A stretch of 26,528 nt of DNA from JAILZP01 sp037444185 (GCA_037444185.1 JBBIMW010000036.1:1-26528); one strand, 5' to 3'. Positions 15,184 to 23,047 are shown, numbered from the stretch's first letter. The notes: generated by a model not told the origin, from the letters alone. Made by a program: numbers and translations.

Positions 15184-15211
15184 AAATAAAGCCGGGGAGT
15201 TCCTCCCCGGC
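15183..15211 (-). terminator. Intrinsic terminator of the coiled-coil protein gene
   Basis: Minus strand: GCCGGGGAG-GAA-CTCCCCGGC followed by TTTATTTATG. It has a perfect 9-bp GC stem and begins 26 bases after the stop codon. Confidence 0.8.
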
Positions 15212-15236
15212 CGGCCAAAGCACTGCCGCACACGGC

Positions 15237-15704
15237 TCATTTCGGCAGCTTAATCAAAAGGGTGATGATTATTCCCGCAAAACCCAAACCCATTGTGGCA
15301 AACAAGCGCATTGTCCACTTCTGGTTGGCTTCCATTTTGTCAAAAACCGTTCTTTCCAAAGCCCTGAAATCCTGACCCAGGCTACCTGTCCCCTGTTTCA
15401 GTCCCGCTATTTCCTGCTTCAAGAAACCGGTCTCCTGCTTAAGGCCGGCCACCTCCTGCTTGAGGCCGGCCACCTCCTGCTTGAGGACTCCGGTTTCCTG
15501 CTTGAGTCCGGCCATCTCCTGCCACAAAGCGCCGGTCTCTTTTTTTATTTCGTCCCGCAATTTCACTTCCGCCTGTTTTATATCGTCCCGCAGCCGGTGC
15601 TCCATGTTGTCCATCCGGTTGACCAGAAAAATAAGCGGGTCGGGTGGCCGGCGTTCCCAGCCGTCTTCTGACGCTGCGGCAATTTCTCTCTTCACCTCTT
15701 CCAT
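15237..15704 (-). CDS. Coiled-coil protein with C-terminal membrane anchor
   Basis: A 155-residue protein of unknown function. Residues about 25-60 are charged helix (VNRMDNMEHRLRDDIKQAEV). Residues about 60-110 are a run of exact heptads built on GLKQE(V/T)(A/G), a clear coiled coil. The C-terminus has a single membrane helix (FATMGLGFAGIIITLLIKL) and a two-residue tail. The layout resembles DUF1640-like or XhlA-like tail-anchored coiled coils, but I cannot name a family. The DNA shows matching 21-nt tandem repeats, so heptad number may vary between strains. ATG at 15704 has GGGAGGTGG upstream. It is followed by a strong terminator. Confidence 0.75.
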   Translation of the reverse strand: MEEVKREIAAASEDGWERRPPDPLIFLVNRMDNMEHRLRDDIKQAEVKLRDEIKKETGALWQEMAGLKQETGVLKQEVAGLKQEVAGLKQETGFLKQEIAGLKQGTGSLGQDFRALERTVFDKMEANQKWTMRLFATMGLGFAGIIITLLIKLPK

Positions 15705-15787
15705 ACTTAAGCCACCTCCCGACTCCAATATAGCACAGCCCGCCGGACTATACAACTACAGTTCTTTTGCATTGGGGGCGCTGTCAA

Positions 15788-16300
15788 TTACATCCGCCAG
15801 TCAACCAGCACAATGCCTTTTGACCCGAGGGAAGCCTTAACGTCAATCACCCGCTGGTTGGCCGACCCCCGGAATACCAGCCCCGGGTCCCGCCGCTCCT
15901 CAATATAGGGCCCGTCCACCAAAATGTCGGTGTTCTGCAAAAGACATTTAACACCCCCGTCCGTTTCCGCCATAACCAATAACCGCTCCCAGGCGTAGCC
16001 GGTATAGACGACTACGTCCCTGCCCCGCTCCCTGACCAGCCGGGCCAGCTCCGCCAGGGGCCCGGACTGCAGGAAAGGCTCCCCTCCGCTTAAAGTGACT
16101 CCCTGCAGCAGGAGGTTTGCAGCTATGTCTTCCATGAGTTCCAGGATGGACACCTCCCTGCCGCCGGCCGGGTCCCATGTGCCGGGGTTGTGGCAGCCCC
16201 GGCAGCGATGCGGGCAACCCTGGACAAATATGACATAACGGAGGCCCGGGCCGTCCACCACACTTTCGCCCGCCACTCCGGCAATACGGATTGTTTCCAT
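15788..16300 (-). CDS. nrdG: Anaerobic ribonucleotide reductase activating protein NrdG
   Basis: A 170-aa radical-SAM activase that installs the glycyl radical on class III ribonucleotide reductase (NrdD), allowing anaerobic dNTP synthesis. The cluster motif is GCPHRCRGCHNPGTWD (C-x3-C-x2-C near residues 29-36). VDGPGLRYVIFVQGC precedes it, and GVTLSGGEPFLQ, VYTGYAWE and DILVDGPYIEE follow, all NrdG-typical. Length is normal. ATG at 16300 has only a weak GGGGCTGA site. The expected partner nrdD is not beside it; upstream on the same strand is a YlbF-family gene. Other glycyl-radical activases are larger with extra ferredoxin domains, so NrdG fits best. Confidence 0.88.
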   Translation of the reverse strand: METIRIAGVAGESVVDGPGLRYVIFVQGCPHRCRGCHNPGTWDPAGGREVSILELMEDIAANLLLQGVTLSGGEPFLQSGPLAELARLVRERGRDVVVYTGYAWERLLVMAETDGGVKCLLQNTDILVDGPYIEERRDPGLVFRGSANQRVIDVKASLGSKGIVLVDWRM

Positions 16301-16372
16301 GAGATCAGCCCCGTAGAAATGCTTCCATATGGCTTTGCTTATTTCCGCCCCACGGGCGGCTCACCTGGGCCC

Positions 16373-16729
16373 TCACCCGCCGCCGCAGGCATGTTCCGCC
16401 GGAATTCCGGTGATGCCCTCCTGTATCTTGGAATTAACCCTTTCCAGCATTTCGTGAAACTGCAGCCTGGACTGATAATACCGCTTAACCATCTGGTTGG
16501 ACATGGCCCTTTCCTCGGCCTCCCTGAGGATATTCATGTGCTCCCCGGTCAGTTCCCGCCCCTGCACCTGCATCCGGTAGTATGTATGCTGCAGTTCCTG
16601 GTATTCGTTGGCCGCTTTACGGGCGGCGGAGTCGGCCGACACAGCCTGCTCGGCCTCTTTCATATTCTTGAACTCCTCGGTCCTGGCAATGCCCCTGCCC
16701 AAATCAACGGCCTGGTCAAAAATCGACAA
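16373..16729 (-). CDS. YlbF/YmcA family protein (DUF964)
   Basis: A 118-residue helical protein. MSIFDQAVDLGRGIARTEEF, followed by KNMKEAEQAV, is the standard start of the YlbF family, and the rest is a long helical hairpin (ANEYQELQHTYYRMQVQGRE ... MVKRYYQSRLQFHEMLERVN). In Bacillus, YlbF and YmcA work with YaaT (Y-complex) in mRNA maturation, competence and sporulation control. This one ends EHACGGG, giving a single Cys. The start is TTG at 16729 with GGAGGTG 8 bases upstream. It precedes nrdG by 72 bases, which hold a CCGCCC-CAC-GGGCGG hairpin. Family assignment is good; the precise role is not. Confidence 0.82.
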   Translation of the reverse strand: MSIFDQAVDLGRGIARTEEFKNMKEAEQAVSADSAARKAANEYQELQHTYYRMQVQGRELTGEHMNILREAEERAMSNQMVKRYYQSRLQFHEMLERVNSKIQEGITGIPAEHACGGG

Positions 16730-16806
16730 TATAAACACCTCCAAATAATAATTATTCTCCAAAAAGGCCGGGAAATCCTTCCCATATCAACACATCACCG
16801 CCGCCC

Positions 16807-17916
16807 TCATCTTCTTCGCCGCTTCTTATCTTTTCCCGCCGGCCCCTTCAATATGGCCAGGACCAGCAGAAAAGCGGGGATGATATACTCAAAAACATAA
16901 GCGAAGGGAGGAAAGCCCTCTATTATATAAGCCAGCATCTCCACAGAGTTCTCCGACACATGCATGGACAGGGCGGCCAGTATCACCCCCACGGGAAACA
17001 CCAGGGGCCGGTAGTCGCTGATATTTGCCAGCTGGGCGGATCCCAGTACGGCAGTGTAATAAAAGACACCTATTTTTCCAAACATGCCCACCACCCATAT
17101 GGCCACCAGCACCGATTCTATCCTTTCCACAAAATTGGCCACGCTCACCTGCCGGACCAGGGAAAAGGTGGGGGTGGTCATGCGCCCCACCGCATCCCCG
17201 AACACCACAGTATTTACAACGGCATCGGCGGCAAGGACCAGCCCGATGAACACCACGGCCGTGACGGCGCAACGCCCCCCCTGATCCGGACTGGCCAGAA
17301 AGGGAAAAAACATAGCCAGGAGAACAATTTCCCCCCGCCAGCCGATGGGGGGAAGGGAGGCCCTGATCACCGGCTTAAAGCCGTTTTCCAGCACGGGCAG
17401 CAAACTGTCTAATCTCATGTCCTGGGCGGTCAACAAAATTGTGACTAAAAACAAAAAAACAATGGCGGGGATGGTAAGCTCCATGATCCTGGCCAGTATC
17501 TCCAGCCCGCCCCGGATGGCCCAGGCGCACAAAAAAATAATCACGGCGTGAAAAACCAATAGCGGTGTGAGGGGCATGACCATGGTGACCATCAGCTCCC
17601 CGAATTCCCTGATAATCACACCGTTGGTATGCAGAAAAAAGAAAATATAGAAAAATCCCGCCGCTCTGCCCGGCCACGTACCCAGAAGGGTCTGCAGATA
17701 CTGAATGATGGTTTGGCCGGGAAACCTCCGGGCCAGGGAAGACACCACCAGGGCCAGGCAGATTCCCGGCAGGGTGGCCACCAGCGGGGCCATCCAGGCG
17801 TCGCGCCCGGCGAAATGGGCGGTTATGCCCGGCAGGAAAATAATAGCCGTGGCGCCCACCAGGTTGAATAACAGATAGACCGTCTGGGAGCAGGATATTT
17901 TACCCCGTTCGACCAT
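16807..17916 (-). CDS. gerAB: Spore germination receptor B subunit, GerAB family (copy 1)
   Basis: A 369-residue membrane protein with about ten hydrophobic segments, of the endospore germination permease family (APC superfamily). It sits in the inner spore membrane and is thought to bind germinant. Family features include the start MVERGKISCSQTVYLLFNLV with GATAIIFLPG, then LARRFPGQTIIQYLQTLLG, FGELMVTMVMPLTP, LLPVLENGFKPVIRASLP and ANISDYRPLVFPVGVILAALS. The tail is basic (KDKKRRRR). The start is ATG at 17916 with GGAG upstream. It is transcribed away from gerAA, and a second B gene lies in the gerAA operon, so this looks like an alternative specificity subunit. Confidence 0.92.
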   Translation of the reverse strand: MVERGKISCSQTVYLLFNLVGATAIIFLPGITAHFAGRDAWMAPLVATLPGICLALVVSSLARRFPGQTIIQYLQTLLGTWPGRAAGFFYIFFFLHTNGVIIREFGELMVTMVMPLTPLLVFHAVIIFLCAWAIRGGLEILARIMELTIPAIVFLFLVTILLTAQDMRLDSLLPVLENGFKPVIRASLPPIGWRGEIVLLAMFFPFLASPDQGGRCAVTAVVFIGLVLAADAVVNTVVFGDAVGRMTTPTFSLVRQVSVANFVERIESVLVAIWVVGMFGKIGVFYYTAVLGSAQLANISDYRPLVFPVGVILAALSMHVSENSVEMLAYIIEGFPPFAYVFEYIIPAFLLVLAILKGPAGKDKKRRRR

Positions 17917-18103
17917 GCTTTAGGTTCTCCAGTTCACAAAATATACAGTGGCAGAACACAAATGATTCATGTAATGTTTATAATGTCCTTTAACTGATGG
18001 CGTATGCTTTTTTTGGGAACCGGAAAGTTTTATGGCGCCGGTGGCAAATACAGCATAAAATGATTCCCTCCGTCGGATATTAAATATAGTCACTTTTATA
18101 TTA
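17917..18103. promoter_or_regulatory. Divergent control region between gerAB copy 1 and gerAA
   Basis: 187 AT-rich bases. Forespore (sigma-G) promoters are expected in both directions. Minus-strand TGAATC ... TGTATATT and plus-strand GCATAA ... ATATTAAA are only loose matches. No ribosome site precedes the gerAA ATG. Confidence 0.35.
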
Positions 18104-19729
18104 ATGACGGTGAAACAAAGCATGTTCCGGATGTTTAAAAAAGCAACCGCAAAGACGAAGGTCGATTCCTGCCGGGACGGGAGACAGCCCCAGTCCGGCA
18201 ATTTGAAAATAATTCCGGTGGCTTCAAGTCTCGGCCAAAATCTGAAGATACTGGATTCCCTCCTGGGCCGGAACACAGACATAATCTTCAGGCGCTTCAG
18301 GCTGGGCCTGGCGGGCCGGGAGGAGGCCGCCGTCGTTTACGCCGACGGAATGATCAAAACAGAGGCCATCAACGGTGACATAATCAAGCCCCTGATGCTG
18401 GAGTCCCGCATGGCCGGACTGGGGGCCGGCCGGGGAAACCTGCCGGAATTTATAAAAAACTCCGTCTTGAGCGCCTCCAACGTCATGGAGGCCCGGACCA
18501 TGGACGGAGTCGTCAACGGAGTGCTGTACGGCAGCGCGGCGCTGATCATCGACGGGCATGACACGGCCCTGGTCATTGACAGCAAGGGCTGGATCAGCCG
18601 GGGGGTCACCGAACCCGAGTCCGAAGTACTGGTCAGGGGATCCCGGGAGGGATTCAGCGAAACACTGCGCGTCAACACCTCCATGATCCGCCGCAGGCTA
18701 AGGAGCCCCGGCCTGGTGCTGGAGGACATGAATATCGGCCGGGTCAGCCGTACCGAAGTGACCATCGCCTACATCCGGAACATCGCCGACCCGGCCCTGG
18801 TGGAAGAGGTCGGCAGGCGCCTGGGGCGAATAGACATCGACGGCGTGCTGGAAAGCGGCTACCTGGAGGAGCTCATTGAAGACAGCCCCTACTCCCCCTT
18901 TCCCCAGGTGTTGCACACCGAGCGCCCGGACCGGGTGGCGGCGGCCCTGCTGGAAGGGCGGGTGGCCATCCTCACCGACGGCACGCCCTTCACCTTGATC
19001 GTGCCGTCTGAATTTATCTCCTTCATGCAGTCCCCGGAGGACTACAACGAGCGCTATATACTGGGCACCGCCGTGCGCTGGCTGAGATACCTGAGCTTTG
19101 CCGCATCGCTGCTGCTGCCCTCCCTGTACATCGCCATCACCACCTTTCACCAGGAGATGATCCCCACCCACCTTCTAATCAGCCTGGCCTCCGCCAGGGA
19201 GGGGGTGCCCTTCCCGGCCCTGGCGGAGGCCCTGCTGATGGAATTCACCTTTGAAGCCCTGCGGGAGGCCGGCATCCGGCTGCCCCGGGCCGTGGGACAG
19301 GCGGTGAGCATAGTGGGGGCCCTGGTCATCGGCCAGGCCGCCGTGCAGGCAGGAGTGGTGTCGCCGCTGATGGTCATCGTGGTGGCCCTTACCGGCATCG
19401 CCTCCTTTATCAACCCGGCCTTCAATATCGCCCTCACCATGCGCCTGCTCCGCTTTCCCATGATGCTGCTGGGGGCCACCCTGGGCCTTTTCGGGGTGAT
19501 GGCGGGAATACTGGCCATTCTCATACACATGTCAGGGCTGCGGTCCTTCGGGGTGCCCTACCTGGCCTCCCTGGCGCCCCTGCACACCGGAGACCTGAAG
19601 GATGTGGCGGTGAGGGCCCCCTGGTGGGCCATGAAAAAGCGCCCCGCCGAAACCGGCAAGGCCAACCCCCGCCGCCAGCCCCCCGGTCTTAAACCATCCC
19701 CTCCGGAACCCGGCGGAACGGGAGGTTGA
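18104..19729 (+). CDS. gerAA: Spore germination receptor A subunit, GerAA family
   Basis: A 541-residue inner-spore-membrane protein. The N-terminal ~300 residues are the soluble GerA domain (LKILDSLLGRNTDIIFRRF; LLEGRVAILTDGTPFTLIVP; FMQSPEDYNERYILGT). Then come about five membrane segments with RWLRYLSFAASLLLPSLYIA, FHQEMIPTHLLISLASAREG, VPFPALAEALLMEFTFEALR, PRAVGQAVSIVGALVIGQAA and SFINPAFNIALTMRLLRFP. The Pro/Arg-rich tail is short. It forms the receptor with B and C subunits. The start is uncertain: ATG 18104 has no clear ribosome site, ATG 18122 has a weak GGTGA, and family similarity begins only around residue 40. gerAC follows after 6 bases. Confidence 0.95.
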   Translation: MTVKQSMFRMFKKATAKTKVDSCRDGRQPQSGNLKIIPVASSLGQNLKILDSLLGRNTDIIFRRFRLGLAGREEAAVVYADGMIKTEAINGDIIKPLMLESRMAGLGAGRGNLPEFIKNSVLSASNVMEARTMDGVVNGVLYGSAALIIDGHDTALVIDSKGWISRGVTEPESEVLVRGSREGFSETLRVNTSMIRRRLRSPGLVLEDMNIGRVSRTEVTIAYIRNIADPALVEEVGRRLGRIDIDGVLESGYLEELIEDSPYSPFPQVLHTERPDRVAAALLEGRVAILTDGTPFTLIVPSEFISFMQSPEDYNERYILGTAVRWLRYLSFAASLLLPSLYIAITTFHQEMIPTHLLISLASAREGVPFPALAEALLMEFTFEALREAGIRLPRAVGQAVSIVGALVIGQAAVQAGVVSPLMVIVVALTGIASFINPAFNIALTMRLLRFPMMLLGATLGLFGVMAGILAILIHMSGLRSFGVPYLASLAPLHTGDLKDVAVRAPWWAMKKRPAETGKANPRRQPPGLKPSPPEPGGTGG

Positions 19730-19735
19730 CCAAAT

Positions 19736-20995
19736 ATGGCGGGCGCCGGACTGAAAAGAATAAATCTCTTTTTAAGTCTGTTCGTTGTTTTTGCGGCCCT
19801 TTTCACGCAGCCCGGCTGCTGGGACCAGCGGGAGGTGGAGCGGCTGGGCCTGGTGCTGGCCACCGGCGTTGACATGGCCCCCGGAGGCCGGATAAAGGTG
19901 ATTTTACAAAACATAAACCCCTCGGCCATGGCAAGGGGTGTGGTGGGGGCCGGGGGGGGAGGGGGAGGGGCGGGGGCCGGCAAACCGTACAGCAACCGCA
20001 GCACAGAGTCGGAAACAATATTCGAGGGCATCCGGGATCTCTCCCGCCAGACCCCCCGCCAGCTTTTCTTCGCCCACAACCAGGTCATACTGGTCACCGA
20101 AAGGCTGGCCCGGGAGCGGGGGCTGGAAGAAGTGCTGGACTTCTTCGAGCGCAACCCCCAGGTCCGGCGCACCACATGGTTTCTGATAGCCAAAGGTGAC
20201 CTGGAGACCCTGCTGGATGAGCCGGAACCCCTGGAGCAAATTCCGGCCCAGCGCATATTCGACATAATAAACGAGCAGCACCTGACCTCCCGGTATGCGG
20301 CCCGGAGGCTGGAGGATTTCCTGGAGATGATGGAAAGCGACGGCACCCACCCTTACACCGCGATGATTGAGAGGATCAAAAACCCGGCGGCACCCCCGGA
20401 GCACCGCAACCGGCTGGCCGAGGGACACCTGGCGGAACCCCACCAGACCATCAAAATAAACGGCACCGCCATTTTCCGCCGGGACAGAATGGCGGGCCAG
20501 CTGAACCCCGGAGAAAGCCGGGGACTGTTGTGGGTAAAGGGGGAGGTCCGGGGAGGGACAATGGAAATACCCAACCCCGGACAAAAAGACCGGACCGTCA
20601 CCCTGGAAATACTGCGGACAAAGACGAAACTGGAGCCGGCATTAAGGGACGGCCGGATATACATGAAGGTGGCGGTCAAAGTGGATAGCAACCTGGCGGA
20701 AACCACCGGCCCCCTGGATCTTTCCAAGCCGGAAACCATCAATAAACTGGAAAAACTGCAGAACGGCGCCGTCCAGAAAGAGATTGAGTCCGTCCTGGCC
20801 AAGGCCCAGCAGGAATACGGGGTGGACATATTCGGCTTCGGCCAGGCGGTGCACCGTAAATATCCCCGGCAGTGGAAGGAAATGAAGGGCCGCTGGTCCG
20901 GACTGTTCCCCGGGGTGGAGGTGCAGATACTGGTGGACAGCAAAATCCGCCGCACCGGCATGATCACCAAGCCCGTGGAGCCCAAACAGCGGTGA
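19736..20995 (+). CDS. gerAC: Spore germination receptor C subunit, GerAC lipoprotein
   Basis: A 419-residue lipoprotein on the outer face of the inner spore membrane. The signal is LFLSLFVVFAALFTQPGC with the lipid-carrying Cys28, followed by the family signature CWDQREVERLGLVLATGVD. Later segments include RQTPRQLFFAHNQVILVTER, FFERNPQVRRTTWFLIAKGD, FLEMMESDGTHPYTAMIERI, INGTAIFRRDRMAGQLNPGE and the C-terminal EYGVDIFGFGQAVHRKYPRQ. Unusual is a Gly-rich stretch near residues 66-82, encoded by a long G-rich tract. ATG at 19736 has GGGAGG 8-9 bases upstream. It is the second gene of the operon. Confidence 0.95.
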   Translation: MAGAGLKRINLFLSLFVVFAALFTQPGCWDQREVERLGLVLATGVDMAPGGRIKVILQNINPSAMARGVVGAGGGGGGAGAGKPYSNRSTESETIFEGIRDLSRQTPRQLFFAHNQVILVTERLARERGLEEVLDFFERNPQVRRTTWFLIAKGDLETLLDEPEPLEQIPAQRIFDIINEQHLTSRYAARRLEDFLEMMESDGTHPYTAMIERIKNPAAPPEHRNRLAEGHLAEPHQTIKINGTAIFRRDRMAGQLNPGESRGLLWVKGEVRGGTMEIPNPGQKDRTVTLEILRTKTKLEPALRDGRIYMKVAVKVDSNLAETTGPLDLSKPETINKLEKLQNGAVQKEIESVLAKAQQEYGVDIFGFGQAVHRKYPRQWKEMKGRWSGLFPGVEVQILVDSKIRRTGMITKPVEPKQR

Positions 20996-21013
20996 AAGAG
21001 GAGAGGGAAGACG

Positions 21014-21241
21014 GTGATATTTTTGTTAAGCGCAATATTCATAGCCATAATAGCCTATGAAGCCCCCGCCCTGGTCAGAAAAAAAATGTGGCGGGAACTG
21101 GCCGCCTTCGGCGTGCTGATGATCATCGGCATGATTTACAGCTACGGTCAGGTGCTGGATCTGCCCCTGCCCAACCCCACCGAGGGCATCATGTATATAT
21201 TTAAGCCCGTGAGCCGGTACCTGGAAAAAATACTATCCTAG
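21014..21241 (+). CDS. Small two-helix membrane protein of the ger operon (possible D subunit)
   Basis: A 75-residue protein with two hydrophobic segments: residues about 2-16 (IFLLSAIFIAIIAYEAP) and 31-45 (AFGVLMIIGMIYSYG), joined by a basic loop (VRKKMWRE). The tail LPNPTEGIMYIFKPVSRYLE is conserved in style in small proteins of clostridial ger operons. Bacillus receptors sometimes carry similar small 'D' subunits with two membrane helices that modulate the response. It lies 18 bases after gerAC. The start is GTG at 21014 with GAGGAGAGG upstream. The D-subunit role is inferred from size, topology and position. Confidence 0.75.
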   Translation: MIFLLSAIFIAIIAYEAPALVRKKMWRELAAFGVLMIIGMIYSYGQVLDLPLPNPTEGIMYIFKPVSRYLEKILS

Positions 21242-21272
21242 AAATACCTTATACTGAGTGGATTATTCTGCC

Positions 21273-21300
21273 GGAATTCAGAATTCAGAACGGGCAGGCC
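21273..21300. repeat. 7-nt tandem repeat inside the ger operon
   Basis: AATTCAG, AATTCAG, then AACGGGCAGG. It is the same heptad family as at 396-423 and 26474-26502. Its right end runs into the ribosome site of the next gene. Confidence 0.65.
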
Positions 21301-21313
21301 GGAGGCATACAGC

Positions 21314-22396
21314 ATGTTGGAAAAAGGAAAAATATCCCCCCGGCAGGCAATGTGGCTGATAATTTCCTTTCTGCTGGGCAGCGCCATTATACTCATCCCC
21401 TCCGCCGTGGCCGCGGAGGCCCGCCAGGACGCATGGCTGGCCATTATGCTGGCCACGGCGGCGGGCCTATTCATCATCGCCGTCTACACCTCCCTGGCCT
21501 TGAGATTTCCCGGAAAGAATTACATACAGTTGTGCGAAATAATACTGGGAAAATATCCGGGCAGCCTGGCCGGCCTGGCCTTCATCTGGCTCGCCCTGCA
21601 CCTGGGCAGCCTGGTGGTGAGGAATTTCGGCGATTTTCTAAACGCCACCATCCTCCAGCACACCCCCATGGCGGCGGTAAACGCCATTGTTTCCCTGCTG
21701 GCGGTCATGACGGTGAAAAAAGGGCTGGAAGTGATGGCCAGGGTAAATGACCTTCTGCTGCCTCTTTTGTTGGCTTTTATACTGTTTTTGACCGTAGTCG
21801 TTTTGTCTGATGCGGATGTCCAAAAACTTTTACCGGTGTTGGAAAACGGCATCCGGCCGGTAATCAGGGGCGCCCTTCCCGCCATAGGCTTTCCCTTCGC
21901 CGAGACGGCTCTGTTCACCATGATCATACCCTGCCTCCACCGGCCCGGGGAGGCCAGGAGAAGCCTGCTGCTGGGGGGCCTGGCCGGAGGAGCGCTGCTG
22001 CTGGTGATTGTCCTGCAGACATTGCTGGTGATGGGGCCCGCAAGCTCTGCCAAAAATTGGTATCCAACCCTGGAGGCCGTGTTTTTAGAGCGCGCTGAGG
22101 TCATAATAATCATCAACTGGATTTTTTTCGGATTCATGAAAATAACCGTCTGCCTTTACGCCTTCGCCCTGGGGCTGGCCCAGTGGGCCGGACTGAAAGA
22201 ATACAGGCCCCTGGCCCTGCCGGCCGGGGTGATTATGGCGGCCCTATCCATGTACGTTTACGACAGCTATGTGGAGGAGGCGGCCTTTGCCGCCAAAATA
22301 TGGTTCCCCTACGCCATGCCGGTGACATTGATAATCCCCCTGGCAATGCTCATTATTGCCAGGGCCAGGGAAAAGGACACAAGGGGCGGCGGTTAA
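21314..22396 (+). CDS. gerAB: Spore germination receptor B subunit, GerAB family (copy 2)
   Basis: A 360-residue polytopic protein of the same family as copy 1. It aligns throughout: MLEKGKISPRQAMWLIISFL with GSAIILIPS, LALRFPGKNYIQLCEIILGK, NFGDFLNATILQHTPM, LLPVLENGIRPVIRGALPAI and GLKEYRPLALPAGVIMAALSM, ending in a basic tail. ATG at 21314 has GGAGG 8 bases upstream. It is the last gene of the gerAA-gerAC-small protein operon, 72 bases after the small protein, with a heptad repeat in the gap. The two B subunits are clearly paralogous but not recent copies. Confidence 0.93.
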   Translation: MLEKGKISPRQAMWLIISFLLGSAIILIPSAVAAEARQDAWLAIMLATAAGLFIIAVYTSLALRFPGKNYIQLCEIILGKYPGSLAGLAFIWLALHLGSLVVRNFGDFLNATILQHTPMAAVNAIVSLLAVMTVKKGLEVMARVNDLLLPLLLAFILFLTVVVLSDADVQKLLPVLENGIRPVIRGALPAIGFPFAETALFTMIIPCLHRPGEARRSLLLGGLAGGALLLVIVLQTLLVMGPASSAKNWYPTLEAVFLERAEVIIIINWIFFGFMKITVCLYAFALGLAQWAGLKEYRPLALPAGVIMAALSMYVYDSYVEEAAFAAKIWFPYAMPVTLIIPLAMLIIARAREKDTRGGG

Positions 22397-22446
22397 TTCT
22401 CCGCGCCGGTTTTCCGGGTTGACCAACCCATTATGTCATACACTAT

Positions 22447-22617
22447 TCAGTAGCCCGCCCAGGCCTCAACGAACTGTACAAAGGCCAAGGCTGCCCCGGC
22501 CGCAGCCCACCCGCCGGTTATCACCTTGAAATATACCAGGAGCAACAGCGCCGCCCCCGCCACGGCCCTGATTATCCTGTCCATATCGCCCAGGTTCTTT
22601 TCCCGGTCCATGTGCAA
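22447..22617 (-). CDS. DUF2892-like small membrane protein
   Basis: A protein of 56 residues (54 from the ATG at 22611). The segment EKNLGDMDRIIRAVAGAALL matches the 'NvGxxDRiiRiilGl.ll' start of the DUF2892 (YgaP-type inner membrane) family. Two hydrophobic helices follow (VAGAALLLLVYFKVI and WAAAGAALAFVQFVEAW). The family usually ends in a Cys-Pro motif near the second helix, which is absent here. The start could be TTG at 22617 (AGGAGG 11 bases upstream) or ATG at 22611. It is 28 bases after the DUF4363 gene and probably the last gene of that operon. Function unknown. Confidence 0.65.
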   Translation of the reverse strand: MHMDREKNLGDMDRIIRAVAGAALLLLVYFKVITGGWAAAGAALAFVQFVEAWAGY

Positions 22618-22645
22618 TTTTATCCGCACCTCCTATGAGAATGGC

Positions 22646-23026
22646 TTAAAAGATATTCTTCAAAGTTATGGACTCCTTTTCTGGAATGCGCTTGATCATC
22701 AGCCTCAATTCCGCCAGCTGCCCCCGGGAAAGGGCGGCGTCCCGGGAGGCTACGTACTCCTTCAGCCTGGCCGTGGCGGACTCAATGCTGTCCATTTCCT
22801 GGTGATCCAGCAGGGCCGGCCACCAGCCGGCCTTTTTTTTCCAGATTCTATCCAGCTCACCGGCTTTGTCCAGGGCGTCCTCCCATTTATTTTTATTTAT
22901 ATCCCCGGCCACCCTGTCAATGTGGTGCAGCAGTTCCACCGACGACGACGCCAGCAGGTGGTTTGTCCAAAGGCCCGCCGACACCACCGCGGCGAAAACA
23001 ATCACCAGCCCCAGCAGTAAACGCAT
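22646..23026 (-). CDS. DUF4363 family membrane-anchored protein
   Basis: A 126-residue protein. The N-terminal hydrophobic helix (MRLLLGLVIVFAAVVSAGLW) is a signal anchor; the rest is helical and outside the membrane. RIWKKKAGWWPALLDHQEMD, then SIESATARLKEYVASRD and ITLKNIF at the C-terminus, fit the DUF4363 pattern (W-x3-K-x2-W...DH.E...NIF) found in spore-formers beside DUF421 genes. The start is ATG at 23026 with GGAGG 10 bases upstream. It lies 21 bases after the DUF421 gene. The function is unknown; context suggests the spore membrane. Confidence 0.78.
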   Translation of the reverse strand: MRLLLGLVIVFAAVVSAGLWTNHLLASSSVELLHHIDRVAGDINKNKWEDALDKAGELDRIWKKKAGWWPALLDHQEMDSIESATARLKEYVASRDAALSRGQLAELRLMIKRIPEKESITLKNIF

Positions 23027-23047
23027 GCCGGAATATCCTCCCATTCC

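Larger units (their letters stand above)
14874..15236. other. Gene-free 363-base region rich in inverted repeats
   Basis: It contains the LysM ribosome site and upstream sequence, a copy of the dispersed GC-hairpin repeat (14953-14983), a run of successive hairpins (14991-15183) and a terminator (15183-15211). The reading frames here are disrupted and show no family similarity, so I call no gene. Confidence 0.7.

Noticed and set aside
15012..15240. 73-codon minus-strand frames in the hairpin block
   Set aside because: They translate palindromic DNA, have no ribosome site and no family similarity.
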